A stretch of 64,000 bases of DNA from Lautropia dentalis (GTDB lineage Bacteria; Pseudomonadota; Gammaproteobacteria; Burkholderiales; Burkholderiaceae_E), in the NCBI RefSeq assembly GCF_003892345.1, contig NZ_RRUE01000001.1, positions 1,085,008 to 1,149,007 on the forward strand. The letters run 5' to 3'. Position numbers and translations under genes: made by a program. A model generated the notes under the pieces. The model saw nothing but the letters and a program-made list of their open reading frames with translations. It did no database searches and was not told where the DNA came from. This document shows positions 17,394-26,764 of this stretch, piece after piece (positions within the stretch are counted from its first letter, which is position 1; each line of letters opens with the position of its first letter).

Positions 17394-18805
17394 TGAAACG
17401 TAACACGCATATCTGGCAGAAAACCCTGGTATCGATGGTGGTGTCTTCACTCCTCCTCGGTGGCTGTGCGCTGCCGGTCGAACAGACGTCGTCGGGCGTG
17501 TCCATGCCGTCCGGCTGGGGCGAGCGGGGCGATCAGGTCAAGATTTCTCCCGAGGGTGTACCCAATTTTTCGTGGTGGCAGCGTTTTGGCAGCACCGAGC
17601 TGATCGAGATGGTGCTGCTGGCCCAGTCGGGTGGCTATGACGTGGCCGCCGCTGCCGCCCGGGTGCGCCAGGCCGATGCACGTGCCCGCATGGCGGGGGC
17701 CAGCCTGTTACCCGAGGTAACGGGCAATGTGAATGCCTCGCGCGACAAGGACGTGGGTGAGCCCACTACACGCAGTTACACAATGGGGCTTTCTGCAAGT
17801 TACGAGGTTGATATATGGGGTGAAAAACGTGCATCGCGTCTTTCGGCCATGGCCTCGCGCGATGCGGCCGTATTTGCCCACGATGCCGTGCTGCTCACGC
17901 TGATGGCCAGCACGGCGCAGAGCTACCTGCGCACGGTAGCGTGGCGCGAGCGTGTGGCCATTGCCCGCTACAACCTCACCGCGGCCGAACGGGTGCTGGG
18001 GCTGGTCGAGTCCCGCTACCGCGTGGGCAGTGCGTCCGCGCAGGAAACTGCGCAGCAGCGCACGCTGGTGGCCAGCCTGCGGCAGGTGCTGGCGCTGCGC
18101 CAGCAGCAGGAGCACCAGAGCCTGACCACGCTGGCCGTGCTGCTGGGGCGGCCGCCACAGAAGCTGACGGTGCGCGCGGTGTCGCTGTCGTCCATGAAGG
18201 CACCCACGGTCGAATCCGGGCTGCCCACCGACCTGCTGACGCGACGTCCGGACGTGGCGGCGGCCGAGCGCCGTCTGGCCGCGGCCGATGCCGATGTGAC
18301 GGTGGCACGCGCCGCCATGCTGCCCACGGTGCGGCTGACGGCCTCCTACGGGGTGGGCAGCGACCGCGTGCGCGACGTGCTGGACAACCCCATCTACAAC
18401 CTGGCGGCCGGTCTGGTGGCCCCCATTTTCAACAATGGCCGGCTGGCCGCCGGGCGTGACCTGTCGCTGGCGCGCCGCGAGGAGCTGCTGGCCGATTACC
18501 GTGCGTCCATCATCAGCTCGCTGGGCGATGTGGAAAATGCGCTGAACGCGCTGCAGGGCAGTGCGAAGCAGCAGGAAGCCCACCAGGAGGTGCTGGTGCA
18601 TGGTCGCGAGGCCGTGCGGCTGGCCGAGTCGCGCTACCGCTCCGGCAGCGACACGATGCAGGCGCTGCTCGATACCCAGCGCACGCTGTTCCAGGCGCAG
18701 GATCTGGCCGTGCAGCTGCGTCTGGAAAATCTGCTGGCCACCATCGACCTGTACAAGGCACTGGGCGGCGGCTGGCGGCCCAAGCGGATGGCCAGCAGCA
18801 AGTGA
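17390..18805 (+). CDS. Outer membrane factor lipoprotein (OpmQ/NodT type)
   Basis: A 471-residue TolC-like channel subunit that would carry the siderophore across the outer membrane with the MacAB-type pump. A lipoprotein signal ends in the lipobox LLGGC near residue 26. Two repeats of the outer-membrane-efflux fold follow, with the typical NodT-family phrases TRRPDVAAAERRLAAADADV and AGLVAPIFNNGRLAA, ending with YKALGGGW. ATG 17390 overlaps the macB stop as ATGA; ATG 17393 is equally possible and is better spaced from GGGGAG. It is the last gene of the operon and is followed by a strong terminator. Confidence 0.9.
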   Translation: MMKRNTHIWQKTLVSMVVSSLLLGGCALPVEQTSSGVSMPSGWGERGDQVKISPEGVPNFSWWQRFGSTELIEMVLLAQSGGYDVAAAAARVRQADARARMAGASLLPEVTGNVNASRDKDVGEPTTRSYTMGLSASYEVDIWGEKRASRLSAMASRDAAVFAHDAVLLTLMASTAQSYLRTVAWRERVAIARYNLTAAERVLGLVESRYRVGSASAQETAQQRTLVASLRQVLALRQQQEHQSLTTLAVLLGRPPQKLTVRAVSLSSMKAPTVESGLPTDLLTRRPDVAAAERRLAAADADVTVARAAMLPTVRLTASYGVGSDRVRDVLDNPIYNLAAGLVAPIFNNGRLAAGRDLSLARREELLADYRASIISSLGDVENALNALQGSAKQQEAHQEVLVHGREAVRLAESRYRSGSDTMQALLDTQRTLFQAQDLAVQLRLENLLATIDLYKALGGGWRPKRMASSK

Positions 18806-18818
18806 GGCTGTCCAGAAG

Positions 18819-18860
18819 AATGCCCGCATGATGTGGATGGTTCCACATCATGCGGGCATT
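18819..18860 (+). terminator. Strong hairpin terminator after the siderophore export operon
   Basis: A perfect 19-bp stem: left arm 18819-18837 beginning AATGCCCGCATG, right arm 18842-18860, with a 4-base loop and a short T run after the right arm. It lies between convergent genes and may also stop transcription of the corC-like gene that ends at 18877. Confidence 0.85.
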
Positions 18861-18876
18861 TTCATGGTCTCGAGTT

Positions 18877-20262
18877 CTATTCCGTGCGTTCGCCGGGTTC
18901 GCGCGGGTCGTCATCGCCGGAGCGGTGATGGCCGTCGGGTTCGGCGGCGCTGCTGCTGTCGTCGCAGGGCGTTTTGTCGGGCGTGACGATGGGCGTGGCC
19001 AGCACCTTGTCGATGCGCTTGCCGTCCATGTCCACCACCTCGAAGCGCCAGTTTTCCCAGTCGAGCGTGTCGCCGGTGGTGGGCATGCGGCCCAGCAGCA
19101 GCATGATCATGCCGGAGAGTGCTTGGTAGCGGGCCTTTTCCTCTTCGGGCACGCTGTGCAGCTGCAGCGTGTCCTTCAGTTCGGGAATGGGGATGAGGCC
19201 ATCGAGCAGCCAGGAACCATCGGCACGCTGCAGGGCCCAGCTGTCGTCGTCATCCGGTGAGGTGAATTCGCCGGTGATGGCCTCGAGCAGATCCTGCAGG
19301 GTGACGAGCCCCTGTACCTCGCCGAATTCATCCAGCACGAGGGCGATCTGCGTGTTGGAGTTGCGGACGTTCTCGAGCAGCTCCATGCCGGTGAGGGTTT
19401 CGGGCACATACAGGACTTCCTGCAGGTTCTGCGAGAAGTCGATGCTTTCGCCGCGCAGCGACTGGGCAAGCAGCTGCTTGGTGTGGATGATGCCGATGAT
19501 GTCGTCGAGGCCGCCACGGCAGACCGGGAAGCGCGAGTGGTCGTGCTCGGCCACCTTCTGCAGGTTTTCTTCCTGCGGGTCTTCGATGTCGAGGTAGACC
19601 ACGTCACTGCGGGGCACCATCAGCGAGGAGATCTGCCGCTCGTCGAGGCGGAAGACGTTGCGCACCATTTCGTGCTCGCTCTGCTCGATGGCGCCGGATT
19701 CGGAACCTTCGGCCAGCAGGGCATGGATTTCTTCCTCGGTGACCTTGTGCACGGCATCCGGATCGACGCCCATGCTGCGCAGGATGAGGTTGGTCGAACC
19801 GGTCAGCGCCATCACGAATGGCCGCGAGATGAGCGACAGCAGGCCCATGGGGCGGGCGGCCAGGCGCGCGACGGTTTCGGCGCTGATCTGGCCCAGCCGC
19901 TTGGGCACCAGCTCGCCGATGAGGATGGTGACATAGGTGACCAGCACGACCACGAGCGTGGTGGCCAGCCATTCGGCCGAGCTTTTCGAGAGACCCAGCG
20001 AGATCATCCAGCGGGCCAGTGGTTCGGCAAAGGCCGCCTGACCGACGATCCCGTTGAGGATGCCGATGGAGGTGATGCCGATCTGGATGGTGGAGAGAAA
20101 GCGTGTCGGGTCTTCGCCCAGGGCGAGGGCTGCAGCCGCCGCCCTGTCACCTTCGGCCGACTGGCTGCGCAGCCGGGCCTTGCGGGCCGTGAGCAGCGCC
20201 ACTTCCGACATGGCAAAGAGACCGTTGAGTACGATCAGGCCCAGCAACAGGGCAGCGTCCAT
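18877..20262 (-). CDS. HlyC/CorC-family membrane protein (CNNM-CBS-CorC domains)
   Basis: A 461-residue protein with a CNNM (DUF21) domain of three to four membrane helices (about 1-180), a CBS pair (about 205-325, with MVPRSDVVYLD and DIIGIIHTKQLL) and a CorC_HlyC domain (about 345-425). Such proteins are linked to Mg2+/Co2+ transport or protection against metal stress; the older label haemolysin is not supported by function. The C-terminal 35 residues are acidic and unconserved. A short open frame (20262-20492) touches the start, but I see no sign that it is translated. Confidence 0.9.
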   Translation of the reverse strand: MDAALLLGLIVLNGLFAMSEVALLTARKARLRSQSAEGDRAAAAALALGEDPTRFLSTIQIGITSIGILNGIVGQAAFAEPLARWMISLGLSKSSAEWLATTLVVVLVTYVTILIGELVPKRLGQISAETVARLAARPMGLLSLISRPFVMALTGSTNLILRSMGVDPDAVHKVTEEEIHALLAEGSESGAIEQSEHEMVRNVFRLDERQISSLMVPRSDVVYLDIEDPQEENLQKVAEHDHSRFPVCRGGLDDIIGIIHTKQLLAQSLRGESIDFSQNLQEVLYVPETLTGMELLENVRNSNTQIALVLDEFGEVQGLVTLQDLLEAITGEFTSPDDDDSWALQRADGSWLLDGLIPIPELKDTLQLHSVPEEEKARYQALSGMIMLLLGRMPTTGDTLDWENWRFEVVDMDGKRIDKVLATPIVTPDKTPCDDSSSAAEPDGHHRSGDDDPREPGERTE

Positions 20263-20888
20263 CAGTGTCTCCGCGATGCGTGCGTGGAGATGACGTCGAT
20301 GCCGACCGAGGTGAGACCGCTGGCCGCGGCACTGGCCAGGCGGGCCGTTCCGCCGCCGGCCCAGACGGTGACGCGGGGCCTGTTGCCTTCGGTGGCGTCA
20401 TCGAGGGCCGCACGGGAGGCGGGGCGGGGTGAGGAAAAGAGAACGGGAATGCCGCTGCGCTGGCGGGATGGGGGTTCTGTGTCTGAGATCATCGATGCGG
20501 ACTGGCAGGGCGCGCATGCCGGGCGGCGGGGCCGTGCCAGCGGGGCGATGCTTCATCCGGGAATGGCTGTAGAAGCCCGTGATTATAACTGCCGCCTCCC
20601 GGCCGATGAAATGTCACCCTGCCGACAAAGGGTGGTCACAGGCAGCGCTTCGGCATGAATCCGACAGTGGGGCGACGGATGGTGCCGATTTCGGGACGGG
20701 GGGCGACACATTGTGTGCCCGTCCCGGGGGGCGGCCCTGCCGCATCGCTCTGCGTGCCCAAAGGGGAGCAGGGGCCGGTGAGTCCGTGACATGTGCCGAA
20801 GCCCCTGCCGCCGTGGACTGGGGGCCTGCCTGCACATGTCGTCCTGTCAGCCTACGGCTGGGGGCCGATGTGGGGATGGATGCGTCCG
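20263..20888. other. Gene-free stretch between argH and the corC-like gene
   Basis: About 625 bp of high-G+C sequence. It should hold the promoter of the minus-strand corC-like gene and the 3' region of argH. I find no rRNA or tRNA, no clear terminator and no convincing promoter. A 76-codon frame at 20262-20492 has weak resemblance to the C-terminal end of nicotinate-nucleotide pyrophosphorylase, not enough to call. Confidence 0.4.
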
Positions 20889-22283
20889 TCAGGAGAGCCG
20901 TGCACGGTGGCGCCCGATGGCGGCGCGCACCTGTTCGGGGGCGGTGCCGCCGATGTGGTTGCGGGCACCGACCGAGCCTTCGAGGGTGAGGGTGTTCAGC
21001 ACGTCGTCGCCGACCAGCGGGCTGAGGGCCTGCAGGCGCGCGAGACCCAGGCCGGCCAGGTCCACGCCCGCATCGGAAGCCTCGCGCACGGCAAGGGCCA
21101 CCAGTTCGTGGGCATCGCGGAACGGAAGACCCTTGCGGACGAGGTAGTCGGCCAGGTCGGTGGCCGTGGAAAAGCCTTCGGCCGCGGCCTGGCGCATGCG
21201 GTCGGCACGGACCTGGATGCCGGTCGTCATGTCGGCAAAGATGCGCAGCGTGGCGACCAGGGTGTCGACGGTGTCGAAGAGGGGTTCCTTGTCTTCCTGG
21301 TTGTCCTTGTTGTAGGCCAGCGGCTGGCCCTTCATCAGGGTGAGCAGGGCCATCAGGTGGCCGTAGACACGGCCGGTCTTGCCGCGGATGAGTTCCGGTA
21401 CGTCGGGGTTCTTCTTCTGCGGCATGATCGACGAGCCGGTGCAGTAGCGGTCGGACAGGTCGATGAAGCCCACGCGCGGCGACATCCAGTTGACGAGTTC
21501 TTCGGAAAAGCGCGACAGGTGCATCATCAGCACGCTGGCGGCAGCGGTGAATTCGATGGCGAAGTCGCGGTCGGACACGGCATCGAGAGAGTTCTGGCAG
21601 ACGCCGTCGAAGCCCAGTTCGCGGGCCACCCGCTCGCGGTCGATGGGGAAGCTCGTGCCGGCCAGCGCAGCGGCGCCCAGCGGCAGGCGGTTGATGCGCC
21701 TGCGCGCATCGGCAAAGCGTTCGGCGTCGCGCGAGAGCATCTCCACGTAGGCCAGCAGGTGATGCCCGAAGGTAACGGGCTGGGCCACCTGCAGATGGGT
21801 GAAGCCCGGCATGATGGTGCCGGCATGCCGTTCGGCCAGATTGAGCAGGGCACGCTGCAGGTCTGCGAGCAGGGCGATGATCTCGTCGGTGGCGTCGCGC
21901 AGCCAGAGGCGGATGTCGGTGGCGACCTGGTCGTTGCGGGAGCGGGCGGTGTGCAGGCGCTTGCCGGCATCGCCCACCAGTTCGGTGAGGCGCTTCTCGA
22001 TGTTGAGGTGTACGTCCTCGAGGTCGAGCGACCATTCGAAGCGGCCGGCGGCGATCTCCTCACGAATGGTTGTAAAACCACGCTGGATTGACGCCAGATC
22101 GGTTTCACTCAGAATGCCGGTCGCAGCAAGCATGGCCGCGTGTGCCAGCGAGCCGCGGATGTCGACATCGGCCAGGCGCCGGTCGAAGTCCACGGAGGCG
22201 GTATAGCGTTTGACCAGGTCGGAGACGGGCTCTGAGAACCGTGCCGACCATGCCTTGTCCTTGTTGCCAAATTGTCCGGTCAT
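20889..22283 (-). CDS. argH: Argininosuccinate lyase
   Basis: A 464-residue enzyme of the fumarase/aspartase superfamily that splits argininosuccinate into arginine and fumarate, the last step of arginine synthesis. The signature [11 protein letters not shown] is present, as are [13 protein letters not shown] and [17 protein letters not shown], which contain the catalytic histidine and substrate residues. Length is standard. ATG 22283 begins [16 protein letters not shown], the normal start of the family; the frame is open far upstream but that part is the antisense of algZ. Only 17 bp separate this start from the divergent algZ start. Confidence 0.96.
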   Translation of the reverse strand: MTGQFGNKDKAWSARFSEPVSDLVKRYTASVDFDRRLADVDIRGSLAHAAMLAATGILSETDLASIQRGFTTIREEIAAGRFEWSLDLEDVHLNIEKRLTELVGDAGKRLHTARSRNDQVATDIRLWLRDATDEIIALLADLQRALLNLAERHAGTIMPGFTHLQVAQPVTFGHHLLAYVEMLSRDAERFADARRRINRLPLGAAALAGTSFPIDRERVARELGFDGVCQNSLDAVSDRDFAIEFTAAASVLMMHLSRFSEELVNWMSPRVGFIDLSDRYCTGSSIMPQKKNPDVPELIRGKTGRVYGHLMALLTLMKGQPLAYNKDNQEDKEPLFDTVDTLVATLRIFADMTTGIQVRADRMRQAAAEGFSTATDLADYLVRKGLPFRDAHELVALAVREASDAGVDLAGLGLARLQALSPLVGDDVLNTLTLEGSVGARNHIGGTAPEQVRAAIGRHRARLS

Positions 22284-22300
22284 GGGATGGGTCTTCTGAG

Positions 22301-23806
22301 ATGAGTGAGAGTATGGGTACTGCCGGAAATTATAAGGACAAGCCCGGGGACGGGCTGGCGCCGGCCGGGGAGGCCGCTCCGGAGGGGCCTCCCGCCACGC
22401 CGCTGCAGGGAAGGGCGGGACAGGACGATGATCCCCCCACGACACCGCTGCACGCGTCTGCCGGGCCGGTGAAGGTGCTGGAAACGGTGATGGTGGGCGG
22501 GGTGCCTGCTGCGGGCGGCATGGCCGGGGACGGTGTGCCGGGGGACGGCGCCTCTGGGGGCAGTGCGGCGGGCAGTGCAGGAGGCAGTGCAGGAGGCAGT
22601 GCAGGGGGGCGCGACGCCGGTATGCACGCGGGCGGGAATCCGGGCCAGGCGGACAATCCAGGCGAAGCGGGCAAGCCCGGTGATGGCGGGAAGCCGGATG
22701 ATGTCGTGCCGAAGACGCGCCGGCAGAGCGAGGGCGCGCCGGCGCCGGTGATTCCGGAGTTCTGCACGCCGGCGATGTTCCTGCGGACGGTGGTGCTGGT
22801 GCATCTGGGGGCACTGGCCATGCTGGCCGCATCCAGCAGCCTGTGGTTCGACATGCACCGGCTGGTCGATACGCTCTTTTACCTGCTGAGCACGCTGGAG
22901 CCTGCCCTGCTGATCGGGATGCTGGCGCTTTGCCTGGCACGCAGGACGGTCAATGGACTGCGGCAGCGCTACCAGTGGTTCTGGGGGCTGCTGATTCCGG
23001 CGGTGATTGCCGGGGGGACCCAGATGGTGATCGGCAACATGCTGCGGGCCGGTACGTCATCACCGGGCGAGCACTGGCCGCCGCTCTGGCAGGAAGTCCT
23101 GGCCACGGCGCTGTGTGCGGTGCTGGTGGCCGGTGGTGTGTACCGGTATTTCCGGCTGCGGGGACGGGCGTATGCCCCCTCGTTTCACGAGGCCCGCCTG
23201 CAGGCGCTGCAGGCACGCATCCGGCCGCATTTCCTGTTCAACAGCCTGAACACGGTGCTGGGGCTGATCCGGACGAATCCGAAGCTGGCCGAGAGCACGC
23301 TGGAAAATCTGGCCGACCTGTTCCGGGTATTCATGCGGGATGCGCGCGAGCTGGTGCCACTGGATGACGAGGTACTGACCTGCCGCGAATATCTGGCCAT
23401 CGAGAAGCTGCGGCTTGCGCCCCGGCTGGAGGTTCGGTGGCAGATCGACGGCATGCCGGGGGATGCGCTGATCCCGTCGCTGCTGCTGCAGCCGCTGCTG
23501 GAAAATGCCGTGCACCATGGCATCGAACCGCGTACCGATACGGGGGTGTTGAATATTTGCATCACGCTGGTGGGTGAAAGGGTGCGGGTCGAGATCGACA
23601 ATCCCCTTTCTGCAACAGGTGCGTCGCGCCGGGGCAACCAAATGGCCCTGTCGAACGTGCGTGAGCGGCTGGAGCTGCAATATGATATGGCGGCCGAGCT
23701 GAGAACCGGCCCGCAAGGCGACCGTTATCACGTGCTGCTCGAATTCCCCTACCGCAAAGAGAGACGACGACGAGATGTCCGACGCCACTTCAATCCTGAT
23801 CGTTGA
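22301..23806 (+). CDS. algZ: LytS/AlgZ-type sensor histidine kinase
   Basis: A 501-residue membrane sensor of the LytS family. Residues 1-145 are low-complexity, including Gly-Gly-Ser-Ala repeats encoded by 12-bp GGCAGTGCAGGA units. Four membrane helices follow (about 165-285), then the kinase core: phospho-acceptor region [11 protein letters not shown] (about 306-316) and N box [14 protein letters not shown] (about 393-406). Pairing with the downstream LytTR regulator, which overlaps by 32 bp, gives the AlgZ-AlgR arrangement beside hemC seen in many gamma- and betaproteobacteria. ATG 22301 is uncertain; ATG 22313 or a later start is possible because the N terminus is unconserved. Confidence 0.87.
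   Translation: MSESMGTAGNYKDKPGDGLAPAGEAAPEGPPATPLQGRAGQDDDPPTTPLHASAGPVKVLETVMVGGVPAAGGMAGDGVPGDGASGGSAAGSAGGSAGGSAGGRDAGMHAGGNPGQADNPGEAGKPGDGGKPDDVVPKTRRQSEGAPAPVIPEFCTPAMFLRTVVLVHLGALAMLAASSSLWFDMHRLVDTLFYLLSTLEPALLIGMLALCLARRTVNGLRQRYQWFWGLLIPAVIAGGTQMVIGNMLRAGTSSPGEHWPPLWQEVLATALCAVLVAGGVYRYFRLRGRAYAPSFHEARLQALQARIRPHFLFNSLNTVLGLIRTNPKLAESTLENLADLFRVFMRDARELVPLDDEVLTCREYLAIEKLRLAPRLEVRWQIDGMPGDALIPSLLLQPLLENAVHHGIEPRTDTGVLNICITLVGERVRVEIDNPLSATGASRRGNQMALSNVRERLELQYDMAAELRTGPQGDRYHVLLEFPYRKERRRRDVRRHFNPDR
22329..22334 (-). promoter_or_regulatory. Possible -10 element for argH inside the algZ 5' region
   Basis: TATAAT on the minus strand, 46 bp upstream of the argH start. No good -35 box is visible 16-18 bp further up. 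If real, the argH promoter lies within the first codons assigned to algZ. Confidence 0.3.
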
Positions 23807-24581
23807 TGACGAAGCGCCTGCCCGTGCCCGCCTGAGAGAGGTGCTGGCCGACCTGGCTCCCGAATTTCCGCACCGAATCGTTGGTGAGGCATCCAATGCG
23901 CCGGAGGCGCTGGCACAGATCGAATCGCAGCGTCCGCAGGTGGTGCTGATGGACGTGCAGATGCCGGGCATGACCGGCATCGAGCTGGCGCGTCATATTT
24001 CGGCACGGGGTGCCGAGGGTGATGGTACCGATCCGAAGCCGATGCCGCTGATCATTTTCGTGACGGCGTTCGACGAGTTTGCGGTCAATGCGTTCGAGGT
24101 CAACGCGCTCGACTACCTGCTGAAACCCGTGCGTGCGCAGCGTCTGCTGCATGCGCTGATGCGGGCACGTACGCTGGTGCCGTCCGAGCATGTCGAGGAC
24201 ATCAATGCGCTGGTCAAGGCCACCAATACGCGCCGGCGCCACCTGTCGGTGCACGAGCGTGGCCGTGTGATTCTGGTGGCGCTGGAACAGGTGGTGTACC
24301 TGAAGGCAGAGCTGAAATACATCACGGTGCGCACGCGCGAGCGTGAATATCTGATCGAGGAGTCGCTCACGTCGCTGGAAGAGGAATTCAACGACCGCTT
24401 CGTGCGCATTCACCGCAATGCGCTGGTGGCGCGGCCGTCGATTGCCGGTTTCGAGCGTGTCTCGCCGTCGGGCGAGGGCGAGTCGGGTGATCCGTATTGG
24501 CAGGTGGTGCTGCGCGAGGTGCCGGACCGTCTGCCAGTCAGCCGTCGCCAGTGGTCGATCGTGAAGGGGCTGGTGAGCTGA
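23775..24581 (+). CDS. algR: LytTR-family response regulator (AlgR-like)
   Basis: A 268-residue regulator with an N-terminal receiver domain (acidic pocket DDE at 11-13, phospho-acceptor Asp60 in [10 protein letters not shown], Lys in YLLKPV near 117) and a C-terminal LytTR DNA-binding domain (about 160-265, with [13 protein letters not shown] and [11 protein letters not shown]). It would be phosphorylated by the kinase encoded just upstream. Target genes cannot be told from the window. The overlap with algZ indicates translational coupling. Confidence 0.92.
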   Translation: MSDATSILIVDDEAPARARLREVLADLAPEFPHRIVGEASNAPEALAQIESQRPQVVLMDVQMPGMTGIELARHISARGAEGDGTDPKPMPLIIFVTAFDEFAVNAFEVNALDYLLKPVRAQRLLHALMRARTLVPSEHVEDINALVKATNTRRRHLSVHERGRVILVALEQVVYLKAELKYITVRTREREYLIEESLTSLEEEFNDRFVRIHRNALVARPSIAGFERVSPSGEGESGDPYWQVVLREVPDRLPVSRRQWSIVKGLVS

Positions 24582-24746
24582 AGAAAAATTCCTGACCGAA
24601 CATAACCGCTGTTTTTCTGCCCCTTCATCGCCGGATGGCCCGTTTGGCAGGAGCCAGCGACAATACGCCCGATGCGATGTTCCCTTGCAGGGGGGCTCCC
24701 AGGGGGGTTCCCGTATTCGGTGTGACGGGCCAGGAAGATGCGTACG

Positions 24747-24766
24747 ACGCCCCTTTCGAGGGGCGT
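24747..24766. other. Hairpin between algR and hemC
   Basis: ACGCCCC/GGGGCGT stem (24747-24753 and 24760-24766) with a six-base loop, no T-tract. It lies about 80 bp before hemC and may be a weak terminator or a leader structure. Confidence 0.3.
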
Positions 24767-24843
24767 TGGCGTATGTGGGGGGGCCGGCGGGATGCTCTAG
24801 AATCATTGTCCCGACCCTGTGGCCCTTCTGCCTGCCTCCGCTC

Positions 24844-25776
24844 ATGACTGCCCATTCCGCTCCAACCCGTCTGCGCATTGCCACCCGTGAAAGCCGGTTG
24901 GCGCTCTGGCAGGCCAACCATGTGTCCGCGCTGCTGAAGGCCCGCTATCCGCAAACGGAGGTCGGGCTGGTGGGCATGACCACGCGGGGGGACCAGATTC
25001 TGGACAGGCCGCTGGCCGAGATCGGCGGCAAGGGGCTGTTCACGAAGGAGCTGGAGGTGGCGCTGCTGGATGGGCGTGCCGAACTGGCGGTGCATTCGCT
25101 CAAGGATGTGCCGATGGAGCTGCCGGAGGGGTTCGAGCTGGCGGCGGTGATGACGCGGGCAGATCCACGCGATGCGCTGGTGAGTGTGCGTTACGACGCG
25201 CTGGAGGCACTGCCGGCAGATGCGGTGGTGGGTACGTCGAGCCTGCGCCGGGCGGCCCAGCTGAAGGCGCGTTTCCCGGGCTTTCGCATCGAGCCGCTGC
25301 GGGGCAATCTGGATACCCGCCTGGGCAAGCTGGATGCCGGACAGTATGACGCCGTCGTGCTGGCGGCGGCAGGGCTGACGCGACTGGGGCTGGCCCACCG
25401 GATCCGGCAGTATCTGGATGTGACACAGAGCCTGCCGGCGCCGGGGCAGGGCATGCTGGGGATCGAGATCCGTGCCGGTGACGGGGCGGTGCGCGCGGCG
25501 CTGGCCTTTCTGAATGATCCGCAGGCTGCCCTGATTGCCGCGGCAGAGCGGGCCGTGTCGCGCCAGCTGGGCGGCAACTGCAAAACACCGCTGGCCGCCT
25601 ATGGCCAGTTCGTGGCACCCGGCCGGCTGCAGCTGGATGCGCTGCTGGCAGGGCCGGATGGGCGCATCGCCCGGGTGTGCGAGACGGCCGATATCGGGGA
25701 CGAGGCGCAGGCCCGGACGCTGGGCGAGGGGGTGGCGGCGCAACTGCAGGCGAAGCTGGGGCCGGTGCCGGGGTGA
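24844..25776 (+). CDS. hemC: Hydroxymethylbilane synthase (porphobilinogen deaminase)
   Basis: A 310-residue enzyme that joins four porphobilinogen molecules into hydroxymethylbilane. The cofactor-binding cysteine is Cys246 in [11 protein letters not shown]. The active-site Asp lies in the family phrase VHSLKDVP, and the arginine-rich [11 protein letters not shown] segment is present. ATG 24844 gives the standard N terminus [14 protein letters not shown]. It heads a hemC-hemD-hemX-hemY run on the + strand. Confidence 0.97.
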   Translation: MTAHSAPTRLRIATRESRLALWQANHVSALLKARYPQTEVGLVGMTTRGDQILDRPLAEIGGKGLFTKELEVALLDGRAELAVHSLKDVPMELPEGFELAAVMTRADPRDALVSVRYDALEALPADAVVGTSSLRRAAQLKARFPGFRIEPLRGNLDTRLGKLDAGQYDAVVLAAAGLTRLGLAHRIRQYLDVTQSLPAPGQGMLGIEIRAGDGAVRAALAFLNDPQAALIAAAERAVSRQLGGNCKTPLAAYGQFVAPGRLQLDALLAGPDGRIARVCETADIGDEAQARTLGEGVAAQLQAKLGPVPG

Positions 25777-26624
25777 ATGGCGCCCTGACATCAGGATTGC
25801 TGCCCGCTGGTGGTGCACGGCGCGTGATGGTTGCACTGACGCAGGATGCGGCGGGGGCTGCCGACTGGCAGCAGATGCTGGCGGCTGCGGGGATGGATAC
25901 GCGGGCGTGGCCGGCCTTCGATGTGGTGGCCGAGCCGGATGCGGCGGTACTGCGGGTGTTAGGGCAGGAGGCCATGGCGGCTGCGCAGGCGGCTGAGGCC
26001 CCCCTGTGTGTGGTGCTGCCCAGCCCGGCGGCGGTACGCCTGCTGGCGGCGGCGCTGCAGCGTGCAGGCCGGCCCTGGCCAGCTGGGGTGTGGGCAGCGG
26101 TACCGGGGGCCGGCAGTGCACGCGTGTTTCGTATGCTGATCGACCCGTGTGATGTATTGCTGGTGCCACCGCCACCCGGACAGGATGCCGCCCATCTGGC
26201 GCAGATGCTGCTGGATGGTGCGGTACGTCCCGCCGAGGTGAGGGTGCTGTGCCGGCCGGATGGCCGGCGTGACTGGGCCGGTTCCCTGCGCGCTGCCGGG
26301 GTGCCGGTGTCTTTCTGGCCGGGGTACCGGGTGGTGATGCGCAGTCAGCCACCGGCGGGGTTCGGGGAGACGCTGCATGCCGTGGCGGCAGACCGGGAGC
26401 AGGTGGCGCTGCACTGGCTGGCCGGATCGGCGGGGGTGCTGCAGACCGTGGCGGGGTGGCTGGCATCCTTGCCGGCCGATCTGCGGGGCTGGGCACGGTC
26501 GCAGCCTGTCTGGGTGCCGCATGAACGCCTGCTGCCGGTGGCTTGCGCGGCGGGGTTCGCGAGCCTCCGGGTCTACCATGATCGGCAGCAACTGGTCGAA
26601 CGGCTACAATCGGGGAACCTGTGA
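25773..26624 (+). CDS. hemD: Uroporphyrinogen-III synthase
   Basis: A 283-residue protein of the fast-evolving HemD family, which closes hydroxymethylbilane with inversion of ring D. GTG 25773 overlaps the hemC stop (GTGA) and is the best start. The two-domain layout shows in [16 protein letters not shown] and, late in the protein, [17 protein letters not shown] with a conserved-type VYHD end. Identification rests mainly on position after hemC and on weak family phrases. Confidence 0.85.
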   Translation: MNGALTSGLLPAGGARRVMVALTQDAAGAADWQQMLAAAGMDTRAWPAFDVVAEPDAAVLRVLGQEAMAAAQAAEAPLCVVLPSPAAVRLLAAALQRAGRPWPAGVWAAVPGAGSARVFRMLIDPCDVLLVPPPPGQDAAHLAQMLLDGAVRPAEVRVLCRPDGRRDWAGSLRAAGVPVSFWPGYRVVMRSQPPAGFGETLHAVAADREQVALHWLAGSAGVLQTVAGWLASLPADLRGWARSQPVWVPHERLLPVACAAGFASLRVYHDRQQLVERLQSGNL

Positions 26625-26764
26625 TTGAATAGATGGCGCTGGCCGCAGTGGCGGCCGGGTTTCCGGCCGGGCCTGCCAGCGGCGTTTCATGTGGTGTGTA
26701 CCCCGTTGCCGTGTGCCTTTCAGGGCCCATGGGGTGGACCCTTCCTATTAGAGGATACGAAGTC

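Noticed and set aside
18877-20262. Haemolysin annotation for the corC-like gene
   Set aside because: The CNNM-CBS-CorC architecture is that of metal-homeostasis proteins; nothing in the sequence supports a secreted toxin.
20262-20492. 76-codon minus-strand frame overlapping the start of the corC-like gene, with a C-terminal phrase recalling NadC
   Set aside because: The likeness is limited to about ten residues, the rest looks random, and there is no ribosome-binding site; the touching stop/start alone is weak evidence.
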